The notes under the pieces are model-generated. The model saw only the letters and a list, made by a program, of their open reading frames with translations, was not told the origin of the DNA and did no database searches. Position numbers and translations under genes: made by a program. DNA of 6,457 nucleotides from Clostridia bacterium (GTDB taxonomy: Bacteria > Bacillota > Clostridia > Peptostreptococcales > Anaerovoracaceae), in the NCBI GenBank assembly GCA_024682015.1, contig JAIKZT010000015.1, positions 1-6,457 on the forward strand, read 5' to 3'. This document shows, one piece after another, positions 1-5,563 of the stretch. Each line of letters opens with the position of its first letter. Within the stretch, counting starts at the first letter, position 1.

Positions 1-255
1 CATGATGACGCAGCGCTTCGAATCGCCTTTCGTGCCCTTCAGATAGCAGATGTTGTTCTGCCGGTCGGGTTCTTCCAGGTTGCCGAAGATGTAGTTCTGG
101 TCGGGGTGAGCCTGGAAATACGGCATCTTCGCGTAGAAATCGTGCACGTACTTCGCGACTTTGGCTTCGCCGCCGTCTCCTGCGTGGTTGATGGAGGGGA
201 TGTTGACCATCTCGGTGGTCAGCGTCTTGACTTTTTCAAAAGAATTCAGATTCAT
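1..255 (-). CDS. RocB-like M20 family metallopeptidase, N-terminal part (runs off left edge)
   Basis: Only the first 85 codons are in the window, starting MNLNSFEKVKTLTTEMVNIP and ending ...GTKGDSKRCVIM at base 1. The ATG at 253-255 follows a GGGAG SD about 8 bases upstream. The fragment aligns by eye with the N-terminus of the complete M20 peptidase at 2000-3640: 'YFQAHPDQNYIF' matches 'YWKDHPENLYFV', and 'LKGTKGDSKRCVIM' matches 'LEGKKGNSKKAVIM'. In the complete paralogue the next residues are the metal-binding GHIDHVG motif, so the fragment stops just before the first active-site motif and its catalytic competence cannot be judged. It is the third gene of a minus-strand operon, 65 bases after the amidohydrolase. 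Known for the family: M20 enzymes are co-catalytic zinc hydrolases of amide or peptide bonds, and RocB is a poorly understood member linked to arginine/ornithine use in Bacillus. The substrate here is unknown. Confidence 0.85.
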   Translation of the reverse strand, partial: MNLNSFEKVKTLTTEMVNIPSINHAGDGGEAKVAKYVHDFYAKMPYFQAHPDQNYIFGNLEEPDRQNNICYLKGTKGDSKRCVIM

Positions 256-275
256 AACCGGTCTCCCTTTGTAAA

Positions 276-304
276 GATGGCCCGCAGCGCTGCCGCGGGC
301 CATC
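276..304 (-). promoter_or_regulatory. Perfect 10-bp intercistronic hairpin
   Basis: GATGGCCCGC (276-285) and GCGGGCCATC (295-304) are exact reverse complements around a 9-base loop. The structure lies in the 65-base gap between the amidohydrolase stop (321) and the downstream M20 start (255). On the transcribed minus strand it is followed by TTTACAAAGGGAGA rather than an uninterrupted T run, so it is a poor intrinsic terminator. A role in mRNA processing, 3' end protection or partial attenuation that sets the ratio of the flanking genes is inferred. It ends about 20 bases before the ATG, just upstream of the GGGAG SD, so it should leave that site accessible. Confidence 0.6.
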
Positions 305-320
305 TGAATGCAGCGATGCG

Positions 321-1970
321 TTATTCGGCGGAGTACACTTCGTCTCCGGCAAGATAGGTCTTCAGGACCTTGACGTTCAGAATGTCGTCGTCCGGACCGT
401 TCAGCCAGTCTCTGTCGGTGACGATCATGTCGGCGAACTTGCCCGGCTCGATCGTGCCGAGATATCTCTCCATCTGGTTGCCGTAGGCCATGTACTTGGA
501 GTACAGGCAGGCCGCCTGGAACTTGGACAGCTTCTGCTCGGGATGCCAGGGCGCTTCGTCCGGGAACAGAGGATCGGTCCTGTTGACCGCACCCCAGATG
601 CCGGGCCACGGATTGTAGCTTTCAACCGGGCAGTCGGAACCGCCGGTGCAGATGATGCCCTCTTCGAGGTACTTCTTCCAGGTGTAGGCGTCGTCCGCTC
701 TGGAGCCGATTCTCTCGTCGATCCAGTGCAGGTCAGTGTTCAGGAACACGGGCTGGATGTCGAAGATCGCGGGGACCTTCTTGAATCTCTCCAGCTGGTC
801 GGGGTGAACGAGCTGCGCGTGGATAACGCGGAACTTCGGGCCCTTCATGATCTCGTCCATGGTGTAGCCGTCTACCTCGATGCACTTCTTGACCGTATAC
901 TCGATGGCCTGCAGGCAGGCTTCGGTACCGGCGTCGCCGATGCAGTGGGTCGCGGGCTGCAGACCGTGCTTATACGCCTGATAGATGCGTTCGTTCAGCG
1001 CGTCCTGGGAGATGACGAGGATGCCCTTGTTGCCGGGATCATCGTCGTAGTCCTCGAGCAGAGCCGCAGAGCGCGCGCCGAACGAGCCGTCGGTAAAGCT
1101 CTTGAACGTGCCGTAGTCGACCTTTCTGTACGGGTCAGCCTTCTCCTGCTCGGTGAGGATGGGCTTGTCGTACATCTCTTCGAGGCAGACTCTCATGCGG
1201 ACGGGCAGTTTGCCCTTCTTGTCCAGGTTCTCGTAGACGTCGGGATCTTCGAAGAAGTTCCAGATCTTGGCGGCATAGGTGTCCATCATGGTGACGCCGA
1301 CGCTGGAGACGTGCTTGAACGTCTTCTCCATCGTCTGCTCGCGGACGGTCTTATCCGTAAGAGGATCGGGTACGATGTCGTCGAAGATCTTGGAAGCCTG
1401 TTCGCGGATGACGCCGTTGGGGTCGCCGTTCTCGTCCAGTTCCACGAGGCCGCCTTCGCCGAAGACGTAGCCGTTGCCCAGGCCGGCCATCTTCAGAGCC
1501 AGGTGGTTGGCGGAAACTTCGTGCAGGCAGCATCTCTTGATGATGACGGGATGATCCGTGGAGACCATGTCCAGATCGTCCGCCGTGGGCATTCTGTCCA
1601 CGTCCATGTCCTGCCACTTGGACTGGTCGTAATTGGAGCCCTTCACCCAGGTGCCGGCGGGCACTTCGTCGCACTTTGCCTTCAGCTTGGCCCAGGCTTC
1701 GGCTCTGGTGGTGATCCCGCCCAGGTCGACGGTGAACAGCGTCTGGTTGTAGGCATAGAAATGCAGATGGGAGTCGCCCATGGAGGGTTCCATGGCCTTG
1801 CCCTGCAGGTCGATGACTTCAGCCGCATCGAACTTGTCCAGCGCGTTCTTCGTGAGGCCGGTCCAGATGATGTAGCCTTTGTTGACCGCGACCGCTTCCA
1901 CGGTGTCGTTCTCTTCGATGAACGTGTAGATCTTGCCGTTTACGAACAGTTTGTCGATTTTTTGTTTCAT
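321..1970 (-). CDS. YtcJ-like metal-dependent amidohydrolase (Amidohydro_3 family)
   Basis: A 549-residue cytoplasmic enzyme with no signal peptide, of normal length for the family. The ATG at 1968-1970 follows a GAGGTG SD 4 bases upstream. Residues 1-60 and about 505-549 form the small beta domain (IEPGKFADMIVTDRD near 507-521 is the typical closing motif). The TIM barrel between them carries H68-x-H70 (DSHLH), the K290/D294 segment KSFTDGSFGARSA, H342 (ATHCIGDAG), H384 (VIHAQLVHPDQ) and D446 (GGSDCPVE), as expected for metal ligands and catalytic residues of YtcJ/NfdA-type enzymes. Known members hydrolyse varied N-substituted amides; most are uncharacterised. It lies 29 bases after one RocB-like M20 gene and 65 before another, so an amide or N-acyl amino-acid degradation route is plausible. 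The exact substrate is not deducible. A long reading frame on the opposite strand is a coding shadow. Confidence 0.93.
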   Translation of the reverse strand: MKQKIDKLFVNGKIYTFIEENDTVEAVAVNKGYIIWTGLTKNALDKFDAAEVIDLQGKAMEPSMGDSHLHFYAYNQTLFTVDLGGITTRAEAWAKLKAKCDEVPAGTWVKGSNYDQSKWQDMDVDRMPTADDLDMVSTDHPVIIKRCCLHEVSANHLALKMAGLGNGYVFGEGGLVELDENGDPNGVIREQASKIFDDIVPDPLTDKTVREQTMEKTFKHVSSVGVTMMDTYAAKIWNFFEDPDVYENLDKKGKLPVRMRVCLEEMYDKPILTEQEKADPYRKVDYGTFKSFTDGSFGARSAALLEDYDDDPGNKGILVISQDALNERIYQAYKHGLQPATHCIGDAGTEACLQAIEYTVKKCIEVDGYTMDEIMKGPKFRVIHAQLVHPDQLERFKKVPAIFDIQPVFLNTDLHWIDERIGSRADDAYTWKKYLEEGIICTGGSDCPVESYNPWPGIWGAVNRTDPLFPDEAPWHPEQKLSKFQAACLYSKYMAYGNQMERYLGTIEPGKFADMIVTDRDWLNGPDDDILNVKVLKTYLAGDEVYSAE

Positions 1971-1999
1971 GTTTCACCTCTTGTATGAATAAGATTGAA

Positions 2000-3640
2000 C
2001 TAGTTGCCTAACAGGTTCATGAGAGTCTTGTAGATGAGCACGGGCGTGACGGTGAACGAGAATCTCTTCTCGATGCGCTCCGTCCACCTGTGGGCATCCT
2101 TGCCGAAGGCGCCGATGTCGAGGACCGGCAGGTTCAGCTTCTTGATCGTCTCGAACGGCAGATCGTACGTGATGCCGTAGCCGGGCATGTTGGACTTGAA
2201 GGTCTCGACGACGCTCTCATCGGGCACTGCCGCGTAGGACAGGTCGGAGATGTACGGGAAGAACTTCTTGTAGCCGATCTGATAGTCGGTCTCGGTCTCG
2301 GCGACGGCCTTCTGGACGGCGGCGATGAGGTTCTTGTCCTTGTCGCTGCTGCCTTCGATGAAGACGTGCGGATAGTACGGGCTGGAGAAGTAGACGATGA
2401 CCACGGGCTCGCGGTCGGACCACATGTCATGGACGTACGCGCAGATCGCGGTGGAGCGGTCTCTGGAATCCATGTCGGTCTTCATCAGCTCTTCCGCCTT
2501 AGCCTTGACGAGCTCGTCGAGATTGGGCACTTCCTTGCGGACGGCGTCCATAAGCTGGTCGAAGCTCATCGCTCTGGGCTTGAACGGCATCGGCGTGTAT
2601 TCGCGTCTTGCCATCTCGCAGAACTTCTTATAGCGTTCGTTCAGGACGTCCATCGTCTCCTCGAAGCACTCCTGGCCGACCTTGATCATCTTCTCGAGGA
2701 TGATCTCGGGCGTGCTGCAGTGCGTCGCGTAGTTGAAGTAGATGGTCGCGGCCTTCGCGGTCTGCACGGAGTACTCGGTCTTGAGGTCTCTCTGCTTCAG
2801 GGTGATGGGCGGCAGCGCCACTTCACCGTCCGCCACGTCAGCGAATTCGGGGTTCAGGTTGACCCGCATGGTGATCGCAGCGGCGATCTGGTTCGGGTCC
2901 AGACCCTTGAACGACTCGCCTACGTGGGTCTCCTTGCCGACGATGTAGAACGTGGGCATGGTCTTGCCGACGGTGCCGATGTAGATGTACTTGTTCGGGT
3001 CTCCCTCGTACTCCTCGGTGATGTAGTCGGCGTCGAGCATGGCCAGATATTCGTAGCCTCTTTCCTCCTGCAGGCGGACGTAGTCCACGTCGCAGTTGAG
3101 CACGCCGCCGGAGTTGCCCTCTTCATCGCACACGGCGGAGAAGATGAGGTTGCCTTCGAAGTTCTCGATGTCCCTGGAGATGAGTTCCATGACGGCCATG
3201 ATGGCGGCGTCGCCGGTCTTCATGTCGAACAGGCCGCGGCAGAAGATGTACTCGCCGGATTCCAGATCTCTCTTGGCCGAGGGCGGCAGCTCGATCTCCT
3301 TGAACTTCTCCATCAGTTCGAACGGGCTGTTGGAATACTCCTGCAGGTTGCCGTAATCGGAGATGCCGACGTGGTCGATATGGCCGATCATGATGACGGC
3401 TTTCTTGGAATTGCCCTTCTTGCCCTCCAGAATAGCCGTGCAGCTCTTGCGGCCGATCGGATCGTTCTTGACGGGTACGAAGTACAGATTTTCGGGATGA
3501 TCCTTCCAATAGTCCATCTGCGAGAAGATCTCGAAGACCTTGTTGGCGGCATCGATCTCACCCGGAGTATCCACGACGCTTCTGACCTGGGCCAGTTCCA
3601 GTGCGATCTGTTCCACTCTCTTTGACAGTTCGGGTGTCAT
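2000..3640 (-). CDS. RocB-like M20 family metallopeptidase
   Basis: A 546-residue protein whose M20 motifs are all visible: H87-x-D89 (GHIDHVG), bridging-type D139 (GLFDMKTGDA), catalytic E173 with E174 (CDEEGNSGG), D203 (LDADYI), and a late metal-ligand histidine H517 (GKDAHRWTERI). H239 in KETHVGES sits where the lid/dimer-domain histidine is expected. The length matches RocB-type proteins (about 550), which are longer than standard M20 aminoacylases because of an insert; here residues about 265-420 are the likely extra segment. The ATG at 3638-3640 is preceded by a very strong GAGGAGGAA SD. No signal peptide is seen, so it is cytoplasmic. It is the first gene of a three-gene minus-strand operon with an amidohydrolase and a second RocB-like paralogue. 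A metal-dependent amide/peptide hydrolase activity is well supported. The name rocB is not assigned because the pathway is unproven and no arginine genes are visible. Confidence 0.93.
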   Translation of the reverse strand: MTPELSKRVEQIALELAQVRSVVDTPGEIDAANKVFEIFSQMDYWKDHPENLYFVPVKNDPIGRKSCTAILEGKKGNSKKAVIMIGHIDHVGISDYGNLQEYSNSPFELMEKFKEIELPPSAKRDLESGEYIFCRGLFDMKTGDAAIMAVMELISRDIENFEGNLIFSAVCDEEGNSGGVLNCDVDYVRLQEERGYEYLAMLDADYITEEYEGDPNKYIYIGTVGKTMPTFYIVGKETHVGESFKGLDPNQIAAAITMRVNLNPEFADVADGEVALPPITLKQRDLKTEYSVQTAKAATIYFNYATHCSTPEIILEKMIKVGQECFEETMDVLNERYKKFCEMARREYTPMPFKPRAMSFDQLMDAVRKEVPNLDELVKAKAEELMKTDMDSRDRSTAICAYVHDMWSDREPVVIVYFSSPYYPHVFIEGSSDKDKNLIAAVQKAVAETETDYQIGYKKFFPYISDLSYAAVPDESVVETFKSNMPGYGITYDLPFETIKKLNLPVLDIGAFGKDAHRWTERIEKRFSFTVTPVLIYKTLMNLLGN

Positions 3641-3697
3641 TATTCTTCCTCCTCAAATAATACTGACGCTCGTTTTTTCCATCCATACGCGAACATC

Positions 3698-3713
3698 CAT
3701 AATAAGGATTATG
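3698..3713. promoter_or_regulatory. Operator-like palindrome in the operon leader
   Basis: CATAAT and ATTATG are perfect inverted 6-mers separated by AAGG. The site begins roughly 10 bases downstream of the predicted start of the minus-strand operon transcript. An 8-base direct repeat, CATCCATA, occurs at 3680-3687 and 3694-3701, the second copy overlapping the palindrome. The location suits a repressor roadblock, but no regulator gene is visible, so this is inference from position and symmetry only. Confidence 0.35.
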
Positions 3714-3728
3714 TCCACATACACATCT

Positions 3729-3757
3729 ATTTTACCCTATCGATATTTTTTTATCAA
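3729..3757 (-). promoter_or_regulatory. SigA-type promoter of the M20/amidohydrolase operon
   Basis: On the minus strand, -35 TTGATA (3757-3752) and -10 TAAAAT (3734-3729) are separated by exactly 17 bases, with an A-run in the spacer. The predicted start near 3722 gives a leader of about 80 bases ending in the GAGGAGGAA SD at 3640. The surrounding DNA is sharply AT-rich. A second TTGACA (3811-3806) lies upstream on the same strand but has no good -10 at normal spacing. Confidence 0.75.
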
Positions 3758-3804
3758 TTGTCTTGCCCAAATTAAAAATAATTCAGAATCTTTTCATTTC
3801 TTTC

Positions 3805-3833
3805 TTGTCAAAAGCTTAAAAATTGTTTAATAT
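3805..3833 (+). promoter_or_regulatory. SigA-type promoter of a predicted small RNA
   Basis: TTGTCA (3805-3810), 17 bases, then TAATAT (3828-3833), in AT-rich DNA. The predicted start is about 3839-3842. It is divergent from the operon promoter at 3729-3757, and its -35 overlaps a minus-strand TTGACA. No open reading frame with an SD follows; an intrinsic terminator does. Confidence 0.65.
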
Positions 3834-3839
3834 CATAGG

Positions 3840-3935
3840 TGAATGGCCATCTCCCCCGATGGTCATACAGATCTCTAATCCCAATACCCCTTTTGAACAA
3901 AAGAAGCTGCCCCCCTGCGGCTTCTTTTGTTTTTT
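3840..3935 (+). ncRNA. Predicted small RNA of about 95 nt with C-rich loops
   Basis: The unit runs from the predicted start (about 3840) to the end of the T tract of an intrinsic terminator. Three elements are visible. The first is a 9-bp hairpin, ATGGCCATC/GATGGTCAT (3843-3851/3858-3866, one G-U pair), with loop TCCCCC. The second is an unpaired linker holding AATCCCAATACCCC. The third is a terminator hairpin whose apical loop is CCCCCT. C-rich single-stranded motifs of the UCCC kind are known in Gram-positive trans-acting sRNAs such as Staphylococcus RsaA and RsaE, where they pair with SD sequences; a similar role here is inferred. No convincing peptide: the frame from 3823 has no SD and its ATG lies upstream of the predicted transcript start. 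Alternatives are a leader fragment or a decayed gene's 3' end. I do not recognise a named RNA family. Confidence 0.55.
3896..3935 (+). terminator. Strong intrinsic terminator
   Basis: An exact 11-bp stem, ACAAAAGAAGC (3897-3907) with GCTTCTTTTGT (3920-3930), extends by three more pairs (TGC/GCG, one G-U) to a six-base loop, CCCCCT. A T run to 3935 follows on the plus strand. It closes the predicted small RNA. The minus strand shows no comparable T run. Confidence 0.85.
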
Positions 3936-3965
3936 GAAGCGAAATGTAACAGCATCATGCCCAGC

Positions 3966-4193
3966 GACGAATGGCTGCACGGCTCCGCCCCCTCAGAAAT
4001 CTGGTGGTCCGGCGGTTTTCCTCGCGTGAAGTTCCGGTGCAGCTTCGCGAACTCGGCCGGTTTTGTCTATGCAAAACGCGGCCTCAGACACCGCTCCGCC
4101 GCGGCGCTTCAGCGCGCGCCCGGAACTTATTACGCTCGAAAACCGGGACCACAGACGATTTCTTCAGAGGTTGTCGCTGTGCAGCCATTTGTC
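3966..4193. repeat. Large imperfect inverted repeat (palindromic element or structured RNA)
   Basis: The arms pair over about 70 bases each. Matches are 3966-3980 with 4179-4193 (15 bp, one G-U); CCTC/GAGG and AGAAAT/ATTTCT (3991-4000 with 4158-4170); CTG and TGGTCC with GGACCACAG (4001-4010 with 4146-4154); CGGTTTTC with GAAAACCG (4013-4020 with 4138-4145); and AAGTTCCGG with CCGGAACTT (4029-4037 with 4120-4128). Short bulges separate the blocks. Inside, 4055-4065 pairs with 4072-4083 (GGCCGGTTTTG, one bulged base) around a six-base loop, giving a branched, cruciform shape. No transposase and no clear target-site duplication are visible. Reading frames across it lack SD sites and have unnatural, arginine-rich composition. 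It could be a MITE/REP-like interspersed element or the core of a structured noncoding RNA. Confidence 0.7.
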
Positions 4194-4348
4194 AGGCCTT
4201 TCCCTTTAAATCCGACTCAATTCAATTTTATGGATTAATCCTGCGCTGCACGGGACTTCCCTTAAGATCTAAGGGAGTGGCCCTAAAGATGGCTTCAGGC
4301 AAAGTCCGAGGGATGGCTGCCGACAGGACCCCGAAGTTATTTTTATGA
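4194..4348. other. Gene-free stretch between the inverted repeat and the exonuclease gene, with one hairpin
   Basis: No supported gene. The clearest structure is a hairpin at 4252-4283: TCCCTTA (4258-4264) pairs perfectly with TAAGGGA (4270-4276) around AGATC, and GGGAC (4252-4256) pairs with GT..CCC below it. It has no T tract, so it is not a terminator. The 9-mer GCTGCACGG at 4245-4253 repeats the one at 3974-3982 in the left arm of the large inverted repeat. Weak complementarity (CTTC/GAAG at 4293-4296/4333-4336) is too short to call. Confidence 0.4.
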
Positions 4349-4354
4349 TATAAT
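4346..4354 (+). promoter_or_regulatory. Extended -10 promoter of the exonuclease gene
   Basis: TGATATAAT is a perfect TGn-TATAAT extended -10 box. No recognisable -35 lies 17 bases upstream (GGACCC), which extended -10 promoters can do without. The predicted start, about 4360-4362, coincides with the ATG at 4361. Confidence 0.7.
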
Positions 4355-4360
4355 AGGTTC

Positions 4361-5305
4361 ATGTTTAACAATGCGTATTTGAAAGAATTGAATGTGACCG
4401 CCTTCGACATCGAAACGACGGGCCTGTTTTTCGCCAGAGACTGCATCATCAATACCGGTTTCTGCAGCAGCCAGGGGGAGGTCTGGCAGGCGTTCACCGA
4501 AAGCCCCCAGGACGAAAAGCGCGTCGTCGAAGAAACGGTCCGGCGGCTGTCCGAAGCCGATGCCGTCATCACGTACAACGGCGATACTTTCGACCTGCCC
4601 TTCCTGCAGCGCCGCGCCGCAAAGTACGGCATATGCGAGAAACTGCCGCCCGTATGGAGCATCGACCTCTATCGCTGGCTCAAAAAGTACTGGCCGCAGG
4701 CAAAGGTCATGAACAGCCTGTCGCAGAAGGCCGTTGAAGAGGCGCTCGGGCTCGCTTCCCGCAGGACGGACGAGATCGGCGGAGGCGAATGCATCCCGCT
4801 GTACAACTTCTATCTGCAGACCGGCAGCGAGGACGCGATGCGCAAGATCCTGCTCCATAACGCGGACGACGTGCGGCAGCTGGCACGCATCGCCTGGAAA
4901 TGCGTATTTCTGCCCTACCACGAGATCGCCTACCGCGAAGGATTCCTCGTCAGGACGGAAAACCGCAGGATCCTGCTGAAAGGCAGCCGGCTCAAAGGGA
5001 GCGCTTTCCACCTGGAAGGCCGCGCGGAAAAGGGTCTGCTGCCCGTCTCCGCCTACGAAGACGCCTTTCACCTCGAATACGACGCCTTCACCGGAAACGT
5101 GGTGCTGGATCTGTTCGCGAAGAGCGCGGAGAACTACCTGTATACCGATCTCGAAGGCCTCGGACTGGCGGATAGCGCCCTGCAGGCATTAAAAGAGCTC
5201 CCCGGCTCCCACAGCGGATATCTGATACTCGCGGAGAACGGAGAGCCCGATTTCAGGGCTGTGAACCGGCTGGCGCAGACGCTGCTGCGCGCCTGGTTCG
5301 ATTGA
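4361..5305 (+). CDS. YprB-like RNase H-fold 3'-5' exonuclease domain protein
   Basis: A 314-residue soluble protein. Residues 12-180 form an RNase H-like/DEDD exonuclease domain: D16-x-E18 in VTAFDIETTGL (Exo I), N73 and D78 in TYNGDTFDLPFL (Exo II), D102 in SIDLYRWL, and H166-N-A-D169-D170-V (Exo III type). All acidic residues expected for two-metal nuclease chemistry are present. This pattern is typical of the YprB/RNase_H_2 family, whose physiological substrate is not established. Residues about 181-314 are a less conserved C-terminal region. The ATG at 4361 is placed where the protein begins just before the first motif; no SD precedes it, and the promoter predicts a start at or next to this ATG. 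TTG (4379, 4388) and GTG (4394) are in-frame alternatives. The gene is monocistronic, followed directly by a terminator, and convergent with the membrane operon to its right. Confidence 0.9.
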   Translation: MFNNAYLKELNVTAFDIETTGLFFARDCIINTGFCSSQGEVWQAFTESPQDEKRVVEETVRRLSEADAVITYNGDTFDLPFLQRRAAKYGICEKLPPVWSIDLYRWLKKYWPQAKVMNSLSQKAVEEALGLASRRTDEIGGGECIPLYNFYLQTGSEDAMRKILLHNADDVRQLARIAWKCVFLPYHEIAYREGFLVRTENRRILLKGSRLKGSAFHLEGRAEKGLLPVSAYEDAFHLEYDAFTGNVVLDLFAKSAENYLYTDLEGLGLADSALQALKELPGSHSGYLILAENGEPDFRAVNRLAQTLLRAWFD

Positions 5306-5311
5306 TCGAAA

Positions 5312-5349
5312 ACCCGATGGCCTGTTTCAAAGGCTCTCGGGTCTTTTTT
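5312..5349. terminator. Convergent terminator between the exonuclease gene and the membrane operon
   Basis: ACCCGATGGCCT (5312-5323) pairs with AGGCTCTCGGGT (5331-5342) with one mismatch and one G-U. On the plus strand a C and then six Ts (5344-5349) follow, just after the exonuclease stop. The minus-strand gene's TAA (5350-5348) lies within the same T/A tract, and on that strand the hairpin is followed by TTTT. It therefore probably serves both directions, more strongly on the plus strand. Confidence 0.85.
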
Positions 5350-5563
5350 ATTGACCCGGATAGATCCGGTCGAATTCCCACTCCTGCTCGTGGCTGCGGC
5401 TTTCGGCGCGGGCCTTGGCCGCGGCATTGGCCTCGATCGTCTTCTGCACGGACTGAGCGACGCACCAGATCAGGATGATCTTGAGCAGATTGCCCAGCAG
5501 TATGCGGTTTACTTTAAACCCCTTGGATTTCTTTGTTTTCTTGCTCTTGCAGCACATTTTCAT
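5348..5563 (-). CDS. Small single-span membrane protein, 71 residues, unknown function
   Basis: Not recognised. The start ATG (5561-5563) is chosen because AGGGGG lies 6 bases upstream; a GTG 15 bases earlier has no SD. The N-terminus is strongly basic (10 Lys in the first 20 residues) with a Cys pair at 4-5. A hydrophobic stretch follows at about 21-39 (ILLGNLLKIILIWCVAQSV), and then a charged, helical, Ala/Glu/Arg-rich tail ending EWEFDRIYPGQ. By the positive-inside rule the N-terminus is cytoplasmic and the tail outside. It is the last gene of the operon; its start overlaps the end of the YhfC-like gene by 50 bases, implying translational coupling, and its stop lies in the shared terminator. 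It could be a partner, regulator or substrate of the protease-like neighbour, which is inference. The overlap also leaves some chance that only one of the two frames is as drawn here. Confidence 0.65.
   Translation of the reverse strand: MKMCCKSKKTKKSKGFKVNRILLGNLLKIILIWCVAQSVQKTIEANAAAKARAESRSHEQEWEFDRIYPGQ

Noticed and set aside
543..1988. A 481-codon open frame on the plus strand opposite the amidohydrolase gene
   Set aside because: It is an antisense shadow of GC-rich codons. The minus frame has complete amidohydrolase motifs and an SD, while the plus frame reads as low-complexity Val/Asp/Leu-rich protein with no recognisable domain.
2090..3625. A 511-codon open frame on the plus strand opposite the M20 gene
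   Set aside because: Same shadow effect; composition is dominated by Val, Asp, Leu and His, and all M20 motifs are on the other strand.
3960..4000. On the minus strand, a GAGCCGTGCAG stretch reminiscent of group II intron domain V or a tRNA-like structure
   Set aside because: The conserved domain V hairpin with AGC/GUU pairing and tetraloop is not present, there is no intron-encoded protein, and no cloverleaf can be drawn.
4298..4340. Fragments resembling RNase P RNA (AAAGTCCGAGGG and GACAGGACCCCG)
   Set aside because: In RNase P RNA the two conserved regions lie hundreds of bases apart; here they are adjacent and the rest of the fold is missing.
3971..4348. A 125-codon plus-strand frame (and a 103-codon overlapping one) in the middle gap
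   Set aside because: No SD, Arg/Ala-rich composition, and most of it is explained by the two arms of the inverted repeat; two overlapping frames are equally open.
4343..5071. A 242-codon minus-strand frame opposite the exonuclease gene
   Set aside because: The plus frame carries the full DEDD exonuclease motif set; the minus frame has no SD or family motif.
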